A stretch of 64,000 nucleotides of DNA. It comes from Planctomycetaceae bacterium. GTDB taxonomy: Bacteria; Planctomycetota; Planctomycetia; Pirellulales; Thermoguttaceae. This document shows positions 55,369 through 64,000 of the stretch, piece after piece. The stretch is from the NCBI GenBank assembly GCA_012719125.1, contig JAAYAY010000281.1, forward strand, positions 34,861 to 98,860, written 5' to 3'. The stretch's first letter is position 1. Each line of letters begins with the position of its first letter. The position numbers and the translations under genes are program-made. The notes beneath the pieces were generated by a model. That model was not told the DNA's origin and did no database searches. It saw only the letters and a program-made list of their open reading frames with translations.

Positions 55369-56790
55369 GTGGAATCCTTCGATCCGTATTCCCAATGGCT
55401 TGGTCGTCCGCCGGGACGCCCGCCTCAGGATCATTACGAACTGCTTGGGCTCCCTCGCTTCGAGCCCGATCTGGGCCTGATTTCGCATACTGCCGATATG
55501 CTCCGCGCGAAGATACGCAAAGTGCGGCCCGGAGCCCATCTCGCAGACTGGCAGCGACTCCTCGATCGACTCGAAGCGGCCAAGATCTGTCTGAGCGATC
55601 CGATTGCCAAGTTGGCCTACGACGAGAGCATCGATACGGCCTCCCACACAGTCAACGTTTCAGGCCGGCACTCTGTTGCATGGGATTCTCCGGAAGAAAC
55701 ACAAGACACACCTGCGGCGGAAACGGAACCTGCATCACCCACGCATGGAAAGGCAGGGCTCGGCGCGCCGCCCGTCGACTCGACTCCCCAATTCGTCGAG
55801 GCACCTCCGGCGCTTGAGGACGCCGACCATGGGGCTGCTTCTCGGCAATCCCAGACGCCACGGGTGAATCTCGATTCCTCCGCGGTTCCGGCCAGTCTCT
55901 GGAAATCACTGGGCCTCCGCCTGGCCACCGGAGCGCTCTCGGGCTTGTTGGTGTTGCTTGTGATCGTCGTTGGCTTCGCCTTGGTCCAAGGTTGGCCAAC
56001 TCGCGACGATACCGTCAGCAGCCTCCCCGATCGCGGCACGGCGGCTCGAGCCGAGAAACTGGATCCGGAGGTAGATTCTCAGCCCACGCAACCGCCGAGT
56101 CCGCCCCCCTCGGAGCCCTCCAACCGCCAGCCACCCCCCGACCCAATTCCGCCCGCACCGGCGGCCAGTCAGGCCAGCTCCCAGCAGATGCCACCTGTGG
56201 CACCTCCTTCGCCGGCCGCCGAGACGCCGCCTGATACGTCGCCAACCCCACCTCAGGGTCCTGCCGTGGATCCGGCTCGGCAGCAAGCATACCAGCGCTC
56301 GATCACGTCGGCCCGCACTGCACTGGCCAATCGAGATCTGGCCGCTGCCGCGAACCACCTGAACGAGGCAGTCTCCTTGGCACAAACCCCCGAAGAATCG
56401 GCTGAGGCAAACCAGGTCGAAGCATTGCGAGCCCACCTGGATGCCTTCTGGGGAAGTCTTCAGGAGCTGATCCCCCAACTGGAGAGTGGTTCGGAACTTC
56501 GAGTCGGCGAGATGATGGTCGTAGTGGTTGAAGCCGATCGGGACTATCTCATTCTTCGTGTCACGGGGCAGAATCGTCGCTATCCGATTCTTGGGATGCC
56601 TCATGTCTTGGCTGCGGCCGTGGCCGAGCAGATTCTCTCTAAGTCGCCCAATGCAAAGGCGTTAAGAGCTGCCTTCCTGATCGCCGAACCGGAGGGAGAT
56701 GCCAACCAGGCACGGCGATTGTTGCAGGAGGCTGCCCAAGGAGGGGCCGAAGTGGACGAACTACTGGCGGAACTCGATCGTCCTCAATGA
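55369..56790 (+). CDS. Membrane protein with degenerate J-like N-terminus
   Basis: The 473-residue product begins at a GTG (GGGAG upstream) with DPYSQWLGRPPGRPPQDHYELLGLPRFEPD, a planctomycete J-like domain (about 20-85) that lacks the HPD motif needed to stimulate Hsp70. A membrane span follows (LVLLVIVVGFALV near 189), then a Pro/Ser/Gln-rich segment (about 215-300) and a C-terminal helical domain with TPR-like character. It is divergent from the alpha-2-macroglobulin gene. Function unknown; a scaffold role is likely. The SLTRRV-type repeat begins 12 bp after its stop. Confidence 0.72.
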   Translation: MESFDPYSQWLGRPPGRPPQDHYELLGLPRFEPDLGLISHTADMLRAKIRKVRPGAHLADWQRLLDRLEAAKICLSDPIAKLAYDESIDTASHTVNVSGRHSVAWDSPEETQDTPAAETEPASPTHGKAGLGAPPVDSTPQFVEAPPALEDADHGAASRQSQTPRVNLDSSAVPASLWKSLGLRLATGALSGLLVLLVIVVGFALVQGWPTRDDTVSSLPDRGTAARAEKLDPEVDSQPTQPPSPPPSEPSNRQPPPDPIPPAPAASQASSQQMPPVAPPSPAAETPPDTSPTPPQGPAVDPARQQAYQRSITSARTALANRDLAAAANHLNEAVSLAQTPEESAEANQVEALRAHLDAFWGSLQELIPQLESGSELRVGEMMVVVVEADRDYLILRVTGQNRRYPILGMPHVLAAAVAEQILSKSPNAKALRAAFLIAEPEGDANQARRLLQEAAQGGAEVDELLAELDRPQ

Positions 56791-56801
56791 CCTCGCACAC
56801 C

Positions 56802-56825
56802 AACCCGAAGCGTGAGCGAGGACAG
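56802..56825 (+). repeat. Single copy of the ACGCGTGAGCGAGG-type repeat
   Basis: AACCCGAAGCGTGAGCGAGG differs at one base from the consensus of the cluster at 17659-17811. Confidence 0.7.
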
Positions 56826-56842
56826 AAACGGCCCTCATGAAC

Positions 56843-56909
56843 CTAGGTTGGCTCTCCAGAGCCGACTACAAGAACCGCCAGAAAACTCGTGTCTGGAGAG
56901 CCAAGCTAC
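56843..56909. repeat. REPIN-like palindromic element 4
   Basis: Arms of 19 bp (56843-56861 and 56891-56909) are inverted copies with a perfect 13-bp core TTGGCTCTCCAGA / TCTGGAGAGCCAA (56848-56860 and 56892-56904). The middle is 29 bp. Arms are unrelated to elements 1-3. Confidence 0.78.
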
Positions 56910-57089
56910 AAAATAGTCCAACCTCAGAGCTCGCGGCTCGGGTTGGCTTGATGGCTGCCCTGGCAAACCACTGCGGGGGGCCCTACAATGGGACTCTGCG
57001 CCTTTTTGGGGCGAGAGCATCGACTGGGCTGACCACGGAGGTGTCGGCTCGGGAGCCAGACAGCCCCCCAACGCGAAGGAAACTCGTGC

Positions 57090-57689
57090 GTGCCGAACGA
57101 GCTGGAATCTGAGCAAGAGATCAAGATCGACCTGAAGAACCCCGCGCTGGCCGGCGTGCTGGCCTGGCTGATTCCGGGTTTGGGACACTTCTATCAAGGT
57201 CGGACGGCAAAAGGGATCGTGTTTTTCGTCTGTATTCTCAGCACGTTCGCCTACGGCGTTTACCTGGGAGGCAGTTCGGAATGGGGGTGGGGACGGGTCG
57301 TTTATGCTTCCTGGCGACCCAACCATCGCCGTCTGCCGTTCCTTTGCCAGATCGGGGTCGGCCTGCCGGCCATGCCCGCCCTGCTCGAAGCCCAGCGTGC
57401 GGCCAACGGCAAGGAACCGCTGTTTGGCGGGTTCATGGCTCCCCCGAAACCCATCGGCGATCCCAACGCGGGACGACGCCTCGCTGCCCTGGCGAAGCAG
57501 CCCACCCTGGACGATCTGCACAGCACGCTTTGCCGTTATTTTGACCTTGGCACCACCTACACCATGGTCGCCGGTCTACTCAACGTGTTGGCCATCTACG
57601 ACGCCTGTTGCGGCCCGGTCTTCACCGAAAGCCGCAGGGAAGAAGAGGAAGAGAACGAGACACCGGACGATTCCGGCAAATCGGCCTGA
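57090..57689 (+). CDS. DUF6677-like inner-membrane protein
   Basis: The 199-residue product has NPALAGVLAWLIPGLGHFYQGR near the start, the hallmark of TM2/DUF6677-type proteins, then a second span (GIVFFVCILSTFAYGVYLGG) and a third near 168-182. Start is GTG at 57090 with AAGGA ten bases upstream. Its C-terminus is acidic (REEEEENETPDD). Function unknown. A 68-residue membrane protein gene follows 87 bp later on the same strand, and this pairing suggests a complex. Confidence 0.72.
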   Translation: MPNELESEQEIKIDLKNPALAGVLAWLIPGLGHFYQGRTAKGIVFFVCILSTFAYGVYLGGSSEWGWGRVVYASWRPNHRRLPFLCQIGVGLPAMPALLEAQRAANGKEPLFGGFMAPPKPIGDPNAGRRLAALAKQPTLDDLHSTLCRYFDLGTTYTMVAGLLNVLAIYDACCGPVFTESRREEEEENETPDDSGKSA

Positions 57690-57776
57690 ACCGAGTCGCG
57701 TCGACCTCGCAGTCGGTGGTCATTGACTCCGGGGCTCGCCTGGCCGCCCGGTGCCGTATCTCAAAGGAAAACAGCC

Positions 57777-57983
57777 ATGATAGACCTCCCGGTGGCTTCG
57801 ATGGACGTCAAGGATTTCTGGTTCTCTCTTCCCCTGATCGTGACGGTCAGCCTGGTCTATGCAGCCACACGCCATGAACTCATGGGACCCATCCTGTCTC
57901 ATGCCGTCCGAATCGGAGTCTGGATTGTCGGATTCATGATGATCGTCCTGGCCGTGCTGCTCACGATCTCGTGGTTCACCTGA
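57777..57983 (+). CDS. Small membrane protein, partner of the DUF6677-like gene
   Basis: The 68-residue product has two membrane spans (about residues 13-31 and 44-66: FSLPLIVTVSLVYAA and GVWIVGFMMIVLAVLL). AAAGGA lies eight bases before the ATG at 57777. I recognise no domain. It follows the DUF6677-like gene and precedes trkA by 132 bp. Confidence 0.68.
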   Translation: MIDLPVASMDVKDFWFSLPLIVTVSLVYAATRHELMGPILSHAVRIGVWIVGFMMIVLAVLLTISWFT

Positions 57984-58115
57984 TGTGGAAATGGCGATGA
58001 CTGAGCGATCGGCATACTGAGGGCTCGCTGTCGCTCGACCCCAGCCACCCAGATCATCGATTCTGACACAACGTTTTTCCACAAATCACGCAAGGCCATT
58101 CAGGTACAGCTATCC

Positions 58116-59471
58116 ATGAGAATCGTTGTTCTGGGAGCCGGCACGGTTGGCACATCGGTTGCCGAGATGCTCTGTCAGTATCGCCACAGCGTGACGGTGG
58201 TGGATCACGATCCGGTCGTGGCGCGGCGGGTCAACGACGAGTTGGACGTCCGGGGAGTCACCGGGGCAGTGGCCCAGTCGAGCGTGCTGTTTCAGGCAGG
58301 CGTTATGGACGCGGACCTCTGTCTGGCGGTCACCAGCAGCGATGAGGGGAACTTGCTCGCGGCCAGCATGGCCAAGGCCATGGGCGCTCGCCGGGTCGTG
58401 GCCCGCGTCTACGCTCCGGTATTCCGGGATCTGAGCACGTTCGACTACCAACGCCACTTCCACATCGATCGCTTGCTCAGCCTCGAACACCTGTCGGCCA
58501 TGGAACTCGCCCGCAAGATCCGCGAGCCCGGCTCGCTGGCGGTCGAAAACTTCGCCCACGGCGATATCGAAATGCAGGAGTTGGCCGTCACCAAGTCGAC
58601 GTCGGCCGTGGGCGTCCCCCTGAAGGATCTGCAGTTGCCTCGCGTCGTGCGGATCGGCTCGATTCTCCGCGGAGGAAAACTCTCGATCGCCGAGGCGGAC
58701 GACGTCGTGGCCGTCGGCGATCGCGTAACGCTGATCGGATCGCGGGGAGACATCGACGACGTCAAGTCGCGATTCGAGAGCGAGCCGCCCCAGAAGCGAG
58801 GTATCGTGATCGCCGGCGGCGGCGAGACCGGCTATCACCTGGCTCGCGTGCTCGAAGGGCCGCACTTCGCCGTCGTGCTGCTGGAAGAAGATCGCACTCG
58901 TTGCGAGTTCCTTGCCTCCCACCTGAAGCAGGCCACGGTCGTCCATTGCGACGTCCAGCGGCGCGCCGATCTGGAGGAAGAACGCGTGGGGAGCGCCGAC
59001 GTGTTCGTCGCCTGCACGGGCGAAGACGAAAACAACATCATGGCCTGCGTCGAAGCCAAGGAACTGGGGGCCAAGATGACGGCCGCCCTCGTCAGTCGCC
59101 CCGATTACGCCAACGTCGTCGAAAAACTGGGCATCGACGAAACCGTGAGCCCTCGCGAGGTTGTGGCCAAGCAGATTCTCGGCTTCCTCAACTCCGGCCC
59201 GGTGGTGTTTCGCAATCCGCTTCTGGCGGGCGGCGGGGTCGAGATCCTCGAAGTCGAAGTGCTCGAAGGGGCCCCGATCACCGAACACGTCCTGGCCAAA
59301 GTCGACTTGCCCGCCCAGTGCCTGGTGGCGGCCGTCATCAAGGAGAGCTTCGTTCAAGTGCCGGGGGCCGACGATCGCATCAAACCGGGAGATACGGTCC
59401 TTCTGCTGGCTGCCGACGCGGTGGTCGACGACGCCCTCAACGTCTTCCAGCCAACGGACAGCAACGAATAA
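58116..59471 (+). CDS. trkA: Trk potassium uptake protein, NAD-binding subunit
   Basis: The 451-residue product has two RCK repeats, each with a Rossmann domain (MRIVVLGAGTVG at 1-12 and IVIAGGGETGYH at about 229) and a TrkA-C domain. The length matches classical TrkA. It is the cytoplasmic regulatory ring that binds NAD(H) or ATP and gates TrkH. The trkH gene begins 29 bp downstream, so the two form an operon. Confidence 0.95.
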   Translation: MRIVVLGAGTVGTSVAEMLCQYRHSVTVVDHDPVVARRVNDELDVRGVTGAVAQSSVLFQAGVMDADLCLAVTSSDEGNLLAASMAKAMGARRVVARVYAPVFRDLSTFDYQRHFHIDRLLSLEHLSAMELARKIREPGSLAVENFAHGDIEMQELAVTKSTSAVGVPLKDLQLPRVVRIGSILRGGKLSIAEADDVVAVGDRVTLIGSRGDIDDVKSRFESEPPQKRGIVIAGGGETGYHLARVLEGPHFAVVLLEEDRTRCEFLASHLKQATVVHCDVQRRADLEEERVGSADVFVACTGEDENNIMACVEAKELGAKMTAALVSRPDYANVVEKLGIDETVSPREVVAKQILGFLNSGPVVFRNPLLAGGGVEILEVEVLEGAPITEHVLAKVDLPAQCLVAAVIKESFVQVPGADDRIKPGDTVLLLAADAVVDDALNVFQPTDSNE

Positions 59472-59500
59472 CGCGGCATCGCGACTCGGGTGGCACGGAT

Positions 59501-61117
59501 ATGAACTATCGCCTCCTCAGCAAGCTCCTCGGCCTGATCGCCAATCTCGTCGGCGGCACGATGGTCTTCAGCCTGCCTTGGGCGTTCCTGGAAGGCGATT
59601 GGTCGATGCCGCGGGAACGCGACGGATTCCTGGGGTTGGTCGCGGCCATCGCCGTCTGCCTGATCGTCGGGAGCATCCTCCGCCGTCTCGGCCGAGATGC
59701 CGAGGGGCAACTGTTCCGCAAAGAGGCGATGGCGGTCGTCGGGTTGAGCTGGGTCCTGGCCACCGTCCTGGGAGGATTGCCCTTCTGGTTCAGCGCCACC
59801 TTGCGAGCCCCTGACGTCCGCATGAGCCTGGTCGATTCCATGTTCGAATCCCAGTCCGGATTCAGCACCACCGGCGCCACCGTGCTCAGTGAGCTGCAGG
59901 ATCCCGAGATGGTGCCTCGCTGCATCCTTTTCTGGCGGTCGAGCACGCACTATCTGGGCGGCCTGGGAATCATCGTGCTGTTTGTGGCCATTCTCGGGCA
60001 GGGCTCAGCGGGCAAGGCGCTGATGCGCGCCGAGATGCCGGGACCGAGCCACTCCACGCCCCAGGCTCGCATGCAGCACACGGCATGGGTCCTGTTCCTC
60101 ATCTACACCGGTTTGAACGGCGTGATGGCCCTGGCTCTCTGCCTCCAGAGGATTCCCCTTTTCGATTCGCTCTGCCACGCCTTCGGGGCCATAGCCACCG
60201 GCGGGTTCAGCACCTACAACGCCAGCGTCGGGCACTTCACCACCGACCCGAATCTGAACGGCGCCATGATTGAGATGACGATTGTCGTCTTCATGATCCT
60301 GGCCGGCACCAACTTCATGCTGCTCTATTGGGTCCTCATCCGCCAATTCGGCCGACTCTTCGGCGACCTGGAATGGCGGACCTATGCGGCCATTATTGTG
60401 GTAGCTACCGCCGTCGTCCTGGCAGCCGGATTGGCGCACGGAGACTTCGATCAATACGGCACCTCCGATATCGCCGTCGACGGCGGGCGGGCCGAAGGAT
60501 CGGAGGATTATCCCGTCTTTCGCGGCTTGCGGTATTCCCTGTTCCAGGTCGTGTCGATCATGACCACGACCGGGTTCTGCACCGACGAATTCGAGAAGTG
60601 GAACTCCCTCTCTGTCGGGCTGCTGCTCACGCTCATGTTCATCGGCGGCTGCGCAGGAAGCACGGGCGGCGGGATCAAAGTGATTCGCCATATTCTGTTC
60701 GTCAAAGTCCTGCGACTGGAAATCGAGCAGGCCTTTCACCCACGAGTTGTCCGCCCCCTGCGCATCGGCGGAGAACCGGTTGAAGACCAGTCTCTCCGCA
60801 AGAGCATCCTCGTCTACTTCAGCCTCGTGCTCCTGATTTTCGTGGCAAGCTGGCTATTCACCTTGGCCGTCGAACCCGACAGCACCTGGACCGCCTCGGG
60901 ACACGATGTGGAACACAAGCTGATCGACAGCGCCAGTTGCGTCGCCGCCACGCTCAACAACGTCGGCCCGGGGCTGGGTGTCGTCGGCGCAAGACAGAAC
61001 TACGGGGGGTTCGGCGTGCCCTCGAAGTTGCTCTTCATCTGGCTGATGATGCTCGGCCGGCTCGAGATCTTCGTGATCGTCGTGCTCTTCGTGCCGAGTT
61101 TCTGGCGCAGCCAGTAG
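59501..61117 (+). CDS. trkH: Trk potassium uptake protein, channel subunit
   Basis: The 538-residue membrane protein has the four-repeat selectivity-filter layout of TrkH: SGFSTTGATVL, GAIATGGFSTYN, STIM-like SIMTTTGFCTDE and LNNVGPGLG. Together these line the K+ pore. The start at 59501 is chosen to match the homologous N-terminus (MNYRLLSKLLGLI); an upstream in-frame reading lies inside trkA. It is cotranscribed with trkA. After the stop, a hairpin CTCTCCGC/GCGGAGAG (61140-61164) lacks a T-run. Confidence 0.95.
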   Translation: MNYRLLSKLLGLIANLVGGTMVFSLPWAFLEGDWSMPRERDGFLGLVAAIAVCLIVGSILRRLGRDAEGQLFRKEAMAVVGLSWVLATVLGGLPFWFSATLRAPDVRMSLVDSMFESQSGFSTTGATVLSELQDPEMVPRCILFWRSSTHYLGGLGIIVLFVAILGQGSAGKALMRAEMPGPSHSTPQARMQHTAWVLFLIYTGLNGVMALALCLQRIPLFDSLCHAFGAIATGGFSTYNASVGHFTTDPNLNGAMIEMTIVVFMILAGTNFMLLYWVLIRQFGRLFGDLEWRTYAAIIVVATAVVLAAGLAHGDFDQYGTSDIAVDGGRAEGSEDYPVFRGLRYSLFQVVSIMTTTGFCTDEFEKWNSLSVGLLLTLMFIGGCAGSTGGGIKVIRHILFVKVLRLEIEQAFHPRVVRPLRIGGEPVEDQSLRKSILVYFSLVLLIFVASWLFTLAVEPDSTWTASGHDVEHKLIDSASCVAATLNNVGPGLGVVGARQNYGGFGVPSKLLFIWLMMLGRLEIFVIVVLFVPSFWRSQ

Positions 61118-61196
61118 CCCGGACTGGACTTGCCTTCTCCTCTCCGCGAGAATCAGGCGGAGAGATATCGGTCCATTGCTGAAGGGCGGAGTGAAG

Positions 61197-62432
61197 ATGA
61201 AGAAGTCTCATGACGGTATGAACGAACTGTGGATCCTCGCGATCCTTGCCACGATTCTGGTCGGGAGGACAGACGCCGTGAACGGTGAGGATGCGAAACC
61301 GGCGGGACACTCCGTCCGAATCGATTGCGGCTTCCCGGGCGGCAATATCCTCGTCGATCGCATCGAAGGGGACGAGGTGTTCCTCAAGCAGGACCCTCGC
61401 GACACCGAAGGATTCTGGTTCTATTGGTCGTTTCGGGTCCGCGGAGCCCAGGGACGCCGCCTCACCTTCCGCTTCACCGACGGCAACGTGGTCGGAGTCC
61501 GCGGCCCGGCAGTCGGCCGCAATGACGGTGCGGCGTGGCACTGGCTCGACGATGATACGGTGACGCCGGCGTCGTTCGCCTGCGAATTCGCCGCCGATGA
61601 CACGGCCGTTCGCTTCTGCCTGGCAGTACCCTATCAACGCACTCACCTCGACGCCTTCGTGAAACGCTACGCCGATCGCGATGACTTCCTGGTGGAGGAG
61701 CACGCCGTTTCGCGAAAAGGGCGTTCGGTGCCTCGGTTCCGCTTTGGCGATCTGGGTGGCGATCCGGAACATCGGGTCCTGTTGACGTGCCGCCATCACT
61801 GCTGCGAGATGATGGCCTCGTGGGTTCTGGAAGGCGTGATCGATTCCGTCCTGGCCGACACGGAACAAGGCAAATGGCTCCGCCAGCACGTCGAATTCCT
61901 CTGCGTGCCGATGATGGATTTCGACGGCGTCGAGGACGGCGACCAGGGCAAGAACCGCACGCCCCACGACCACAATCGCGACTACCTGGGCGAACCAATC
62001 TATCCCGAAGTCGCCGGCCTGAAGCAGCTCGTGCCCGAATGGTCCGGCGGACGTCTGCGCCTCGCCATCGACCTCCACTGCCCCTACATTCGAGGCGGCA
62101 ACAATCAAGAGATCTTCTTCGTCGGGGGCCCTGACCAGAAGATGGCCGAACGCCTCGTGGCCTTCTCGCAGCTCCTGGTATCCGTACAAACGGGGCCGCT
62201 CAAGTACGACTCGAAGCACAACATCCCCTGGGGCCAATCCTGGAACAACATGATCGAAGCCCGAAGCTTCGGCCGCTGGGCCGCCCTACAGCCCGGAATC
62301 GATCTGGCCACGACGCTGGAGACCCCCTATGCAGATGTCGGCGGCAAGCCGGTGACGGTGGAATCGGCACGAGCCGTGGGCGCAGACCTGTCGACGACGG
62401 TCGAAAGGTGGCTGCGAGCGGGACGCGATTAG
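61197..62432 (+). CDS. Exported M14-like zinc carboxypeptidase
   Basis: The 411-residue product has a signal-like hydrophobic start (NELWILAILATILVGRTDA) and then an N-terminal beta domain and an M14 domain of the AGBL/Nna1-like kind: VLLTCRHHCCEMMASW (zinc ligands His and Glu), PHDHNRDYLGE, IDLHCPYIRGG (third ligand) and LATTLETPYAD (catalytic Glu). The start at 61197 has GGAGTGAAG upstream; a longer TTG reading is possible. Members of this subgroup remove C-terminal residues from proteins or peptides. It is unrelated in sequence to the linker-bearing M14 at 40623. Confidence 0.82.
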   Translation: MKKSHDGMNELWILAILATILVGRTDAVNGEDAKPAGHSVRIDCGFPGGNILVDRIEGDEVFLKQDPRDTEGFWFYWSFRVRGAQGRRLTFRFTDGNVVGVRGPAVGRNDGAAWHWLDDDTVTPASFACEFAADDTAVRFCLAVPYQRTHLDAFVKRYADRDDFLVEEHAVSRKGRSVPRFRFGDLGGDPEHRVLLTCRHHCCEMMASWVLEGVIDSVLADTEQGKWLRQHVEFLCVPMMDFDGVEDGDQGKNRTPHDHNRDYLGEPIYPEVAGLKQLVPEWSGGRLRLAIDLHCPYIRGGNNQEIFFVGGPDQKMAERLVAFSQLLVSVQTGPLKYDSKHNIPWGQSWNNMIEARSFGRWAALQPGIDLATTLETPYADVGGKPVTVESARAVGADLSTTVERWLRAGRD

Positions 62433-63238
62433 TGCAGATTGCTCACGACTGGCACACCGTGATTACTTCTCACGGTCGTTCAGAGGCAGCCGTCCGGCGG
62501 GGTTGTTTCAGTTGTCAGAGATCGAGGTGGGAGCGTGCTGGCGACTGGCTGATTTTATGTTGTGAAATGGTTGCGGGCTCGGTTGGCGGTTGGTGCACTT
62601 GTCGATCGATTGCTCCATCGAACAGGGCCAGTTATCGTGTTGTTTCGTAATGGTTTACGGCGTCGTCGGGTGCGCAGAATCAATTTGACTACCATGCAAA
62701 AGGGGGGACTGCTGTAGTTGGCAGTGCCTTGTCTAAGTTGAAGGCCTGCAAGGAGTTTGGTGAACGTTGGGGGCGGTTCGAGGAGAGGAATAGGAGAAAC
62801 AACGTCGACGACCGTAGAAACCCTGCGGGTGGAAGTTGGTCAACGGGGAGCGGATTCTGCCAATATCGTGGGGTGGCGGGGGAGTAGTTGCGGATGTGGT
62901 GAATACGGCACGTGCTGCGCGGTCTGCATTGTTTGCCTTGTTGACATTGGTGCGAGAAGTTTTTTTGGGTGCTTTTGGCTCGCTTGGGGGGGCCGACATG
63001 GGGGGCGAGTTGTGGGAATCGGGCAGAATCGCATGGTCCGCCGGGTCGGACAAGACGCTGCGGGGTCTTTCCTGTATCTATACTGCCGTACACAGATACG
63101 ATGTTATCAAGTGGAGAGGAAAAGTCAAGAGGTTTTTTGAACACCCCCGGATGAGTGAGAGGATGAGAGCGAAGGGGGGATTCGGTCGCAGCGGACGAGT
63201 TGACAGGGACGGGGGGACTCGGAACTGGGGATGTTGGA
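62433..63238. other. Gene-poor stretch with a regulated-looking promoter
   Basis: In 806 bp I find no supported gene. The composition is unusual: the plus strand is rich in G runs and GTTG, unlike its neighbours. On the minus strand a possible promoter (TTGACT, 16 bp, TAACAT at about 63101-63128) is followed by the inverted repeat GTATCT-N14-AGATAC (63074-63099), which would make an operator. A frame of about 106 residues from a TTG near 63053 follows, but it resembles nothing. Confidence 0.35.
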
Positions 63239-63239
63239 C

Positions 63240-63844
63240 TATTGCATGGACGAGGAAGAGGGGCGGAACGCTGATCTTCTCTGATCCACGCTAATCAGGG
63301 CGGTTTCTGCGTACGAAGTGGGCCGGTGCTTGGATGGGTGGATTTGGAGGGGAAGTTGTTTTGAACAGGAGTTGACGGAGAGATCGGAGACGGGGATGCA
63401 GGCAGGGGGAATTTTTCGGGCAGGGGATTGGCTGCTGCTGGGGTGTTGGCGAGTGGTCTGTACGCTGACACAGGGCCACTTGGCCGAACATCTGGGCGAT
63501 CTGGTCGCGGTAGGCCGCCTGGGCCGCTTTTCGGGTGCGGCCGAAATAGCTGAGCCACTCGGGACACAACCAGGCCGGCGATTGAAGCGGATGCTGTAGG
63601 TGGTCTGGAGCCAGCCGGCCGCGCCGGTCAGCTTGGCGCGGGGCGTCTGGAGGAGGAGGTGATAGTGGTTGCCGAGCAGGCAGTAGGCATGGACGACGAG
63701 GCCGAACCGGCCGACGGCTTCTTCGAGGGTTTCGAGGAAACGCTGGCGATCGGCTGGGTCGCGATAGATGTCCTTCCGCTCGTTTCCTCGCGCGGTGACG
63801 TGGTAGACGGCGTTTTCGAACTCGACTCGGACGGGTCTTGCCAT
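63240..63844 (-). pseudogene. Broken RAYT (REP-associated tyrosine transposase)
   Basis: The first 93 residues from ATG 63844 are a good RAYT N-terminal: MARPVRVEFENAVYHVTARG, RDPADRQRFLETLEEA, YCLLGNHYHLLLQTP (the HUH motif) and AAGWLQTTYSIRFNRR. The conserved middle (HLFQGRF, HLNPVRAGL and so on) is missing. Sequence like the family's C-terminal part (PEWLSYFGRTRKAAQAAYRD) then resumes in a different frame near 63540, so an internal deletion with a frameshift has destroyed the gene. The visible frame to 63240 is nonsense after residue 94. A strong promoter with TSS at the ATG stands upstream. Confidence 0.8.
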
Positions 63845-63879
63845 GCTGGGATTCTACGCCGAAACGGCGATTCTGTCAA
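63845..63879 (-). promoter_or_regulatory. Strong promoter of the RAYT gene, leaderless layout
   Basis: On the minus strand TTGACA (63874-63879), 17 bp, then TAGAAT (63851-63856), with only six bases to the ATG. The spacer holds a CGCCG-TTT-CGGCG hairpin. Transcription should begin at the start codon. Confidence 0.7.
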
Positions 63880-64000
63880 GAGTCAAGCAGGGTATGCCGC
63901 GGCGCGACAAGGGAGGTGTAATTAACCAGTTAGTTCGTGTTTTGCGCCTTGCGTGAGGTATGGTTGAAAGTCATGCCGGGTATCCAAAGGCCGGTGACTC

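Noticed and set aside
52214..55480. 1088-aa open frame on the plus strand
   Set aside because: Antisense shadow of the alpha-2-macroglobulin gene. Its protein is low-complexity (many Val, Gly, Arg) and has no domain.
56837..57112. 91-aa plus-strand frame
   Set aside because: Passes through the palindrome and overlaps the DUF6677-like gene start; no ribosome site.
62689..63144. 151-aa minus-strand frame
   Set aside because: No family and overlapping frames of equal quality; noted only as a possible transcript.
1..64000. tRNA or rRNA genes
   Set aside because: No T-loop/CCA-type pattern or rRNA core sequence was noticed on either strand by eye; a covariance search would settle this.

Overview
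The window is GC-rich chromosomal DNA that looks planctomycetal (Pirellulales-like). The reasons are the secreted proteins carrying the LEPRxLL-type N-terminal motif, the block of ECF sigma factor, Ser/Thr kinase with TPRs and surface protein, the very large exported hydrolases, Tat-type signals on a Gfo/Idh oxidoreductase and a DUF362 protein, a large alpha-2-macroglobulin, and many short dispersed palindromic repeats. No rRNA, tRNA, CRISPR array or prophage was seen. The lineage is inferred from gene content and not from a marker gene.

Layout. 1-2958: an ABC transporter operon on the minus strand (GntR/YtrA-type regulator, ATPase, permease, and an exported or anchored protein cut by the left edge), with a self-regulated promoter. 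3088-9032: a YgfZ-like protein, a 1273-aa CsgG-like/WD40 protein and an A-type Fe-S carrier. 9116-16993: minus-strand block with a surface-targeted serpin fused to a repeat domain, a small hypothetical gene, a LEPR-motif protein, a TPR kinase translationally coupled to it, and an ECF sigma factor. 17186-18061: an accessory DUF6788-like gene whose 3' part is built from repeats. 18177-31479 (plus): a 2065-aa double rhamnosidase (GH106 plus GH78), a TylF-type methyltransferase, an MsbA-like ABC exporter, a MATE exporter and arginine decarboxylase. 31476-38933 (minus): NapH-like ferredoxin with a DUF362 protein, two clan-A glycosidases in tandem and a Gfo/Idh oxidoreductase. 39224-48802: a C45-type acyl hydrolase, an M14 peptidase with a charged linker, a GH105 hydrolase, a sialidase-like propeller, an orphan PemK/MazF toxin, an exported methyltransferase and a GH43/GH130-like protein. 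48899-56790: a thioester alpha-2-macroglobulin divergent from a membrane protein with a J-like N-terminus. 57090-62432: a DUF6677-type protein, a small membrane protein, TrkA and TrkH potassium uptake, and a second M14-like peptidase. 62433-64000: a gene-poor stretch ending in a broken RAYT transposase.

How it works together. Much of the content is extracellular: pectin/rhamnogalacturonan and xylan-type sugar release (GH106-GH78, GH105, GH39-like, propeller, Gfo/Idh) beside two eukaryote-style protease inhibitors (serpin and alpha-2-macroglobulin) and zinc peptidases. The second theme is repetitive DNA. At least four long palindromes of REPIN type, a 75-bp dispersed repeat (four copies), a 21-24 bp repeat that encodes peptide, a 22-bp tandem array and Neisseria dRS3-like 20-mers occupy nearly every larger intergenic gap, and a RAYT relic lies at the right end.
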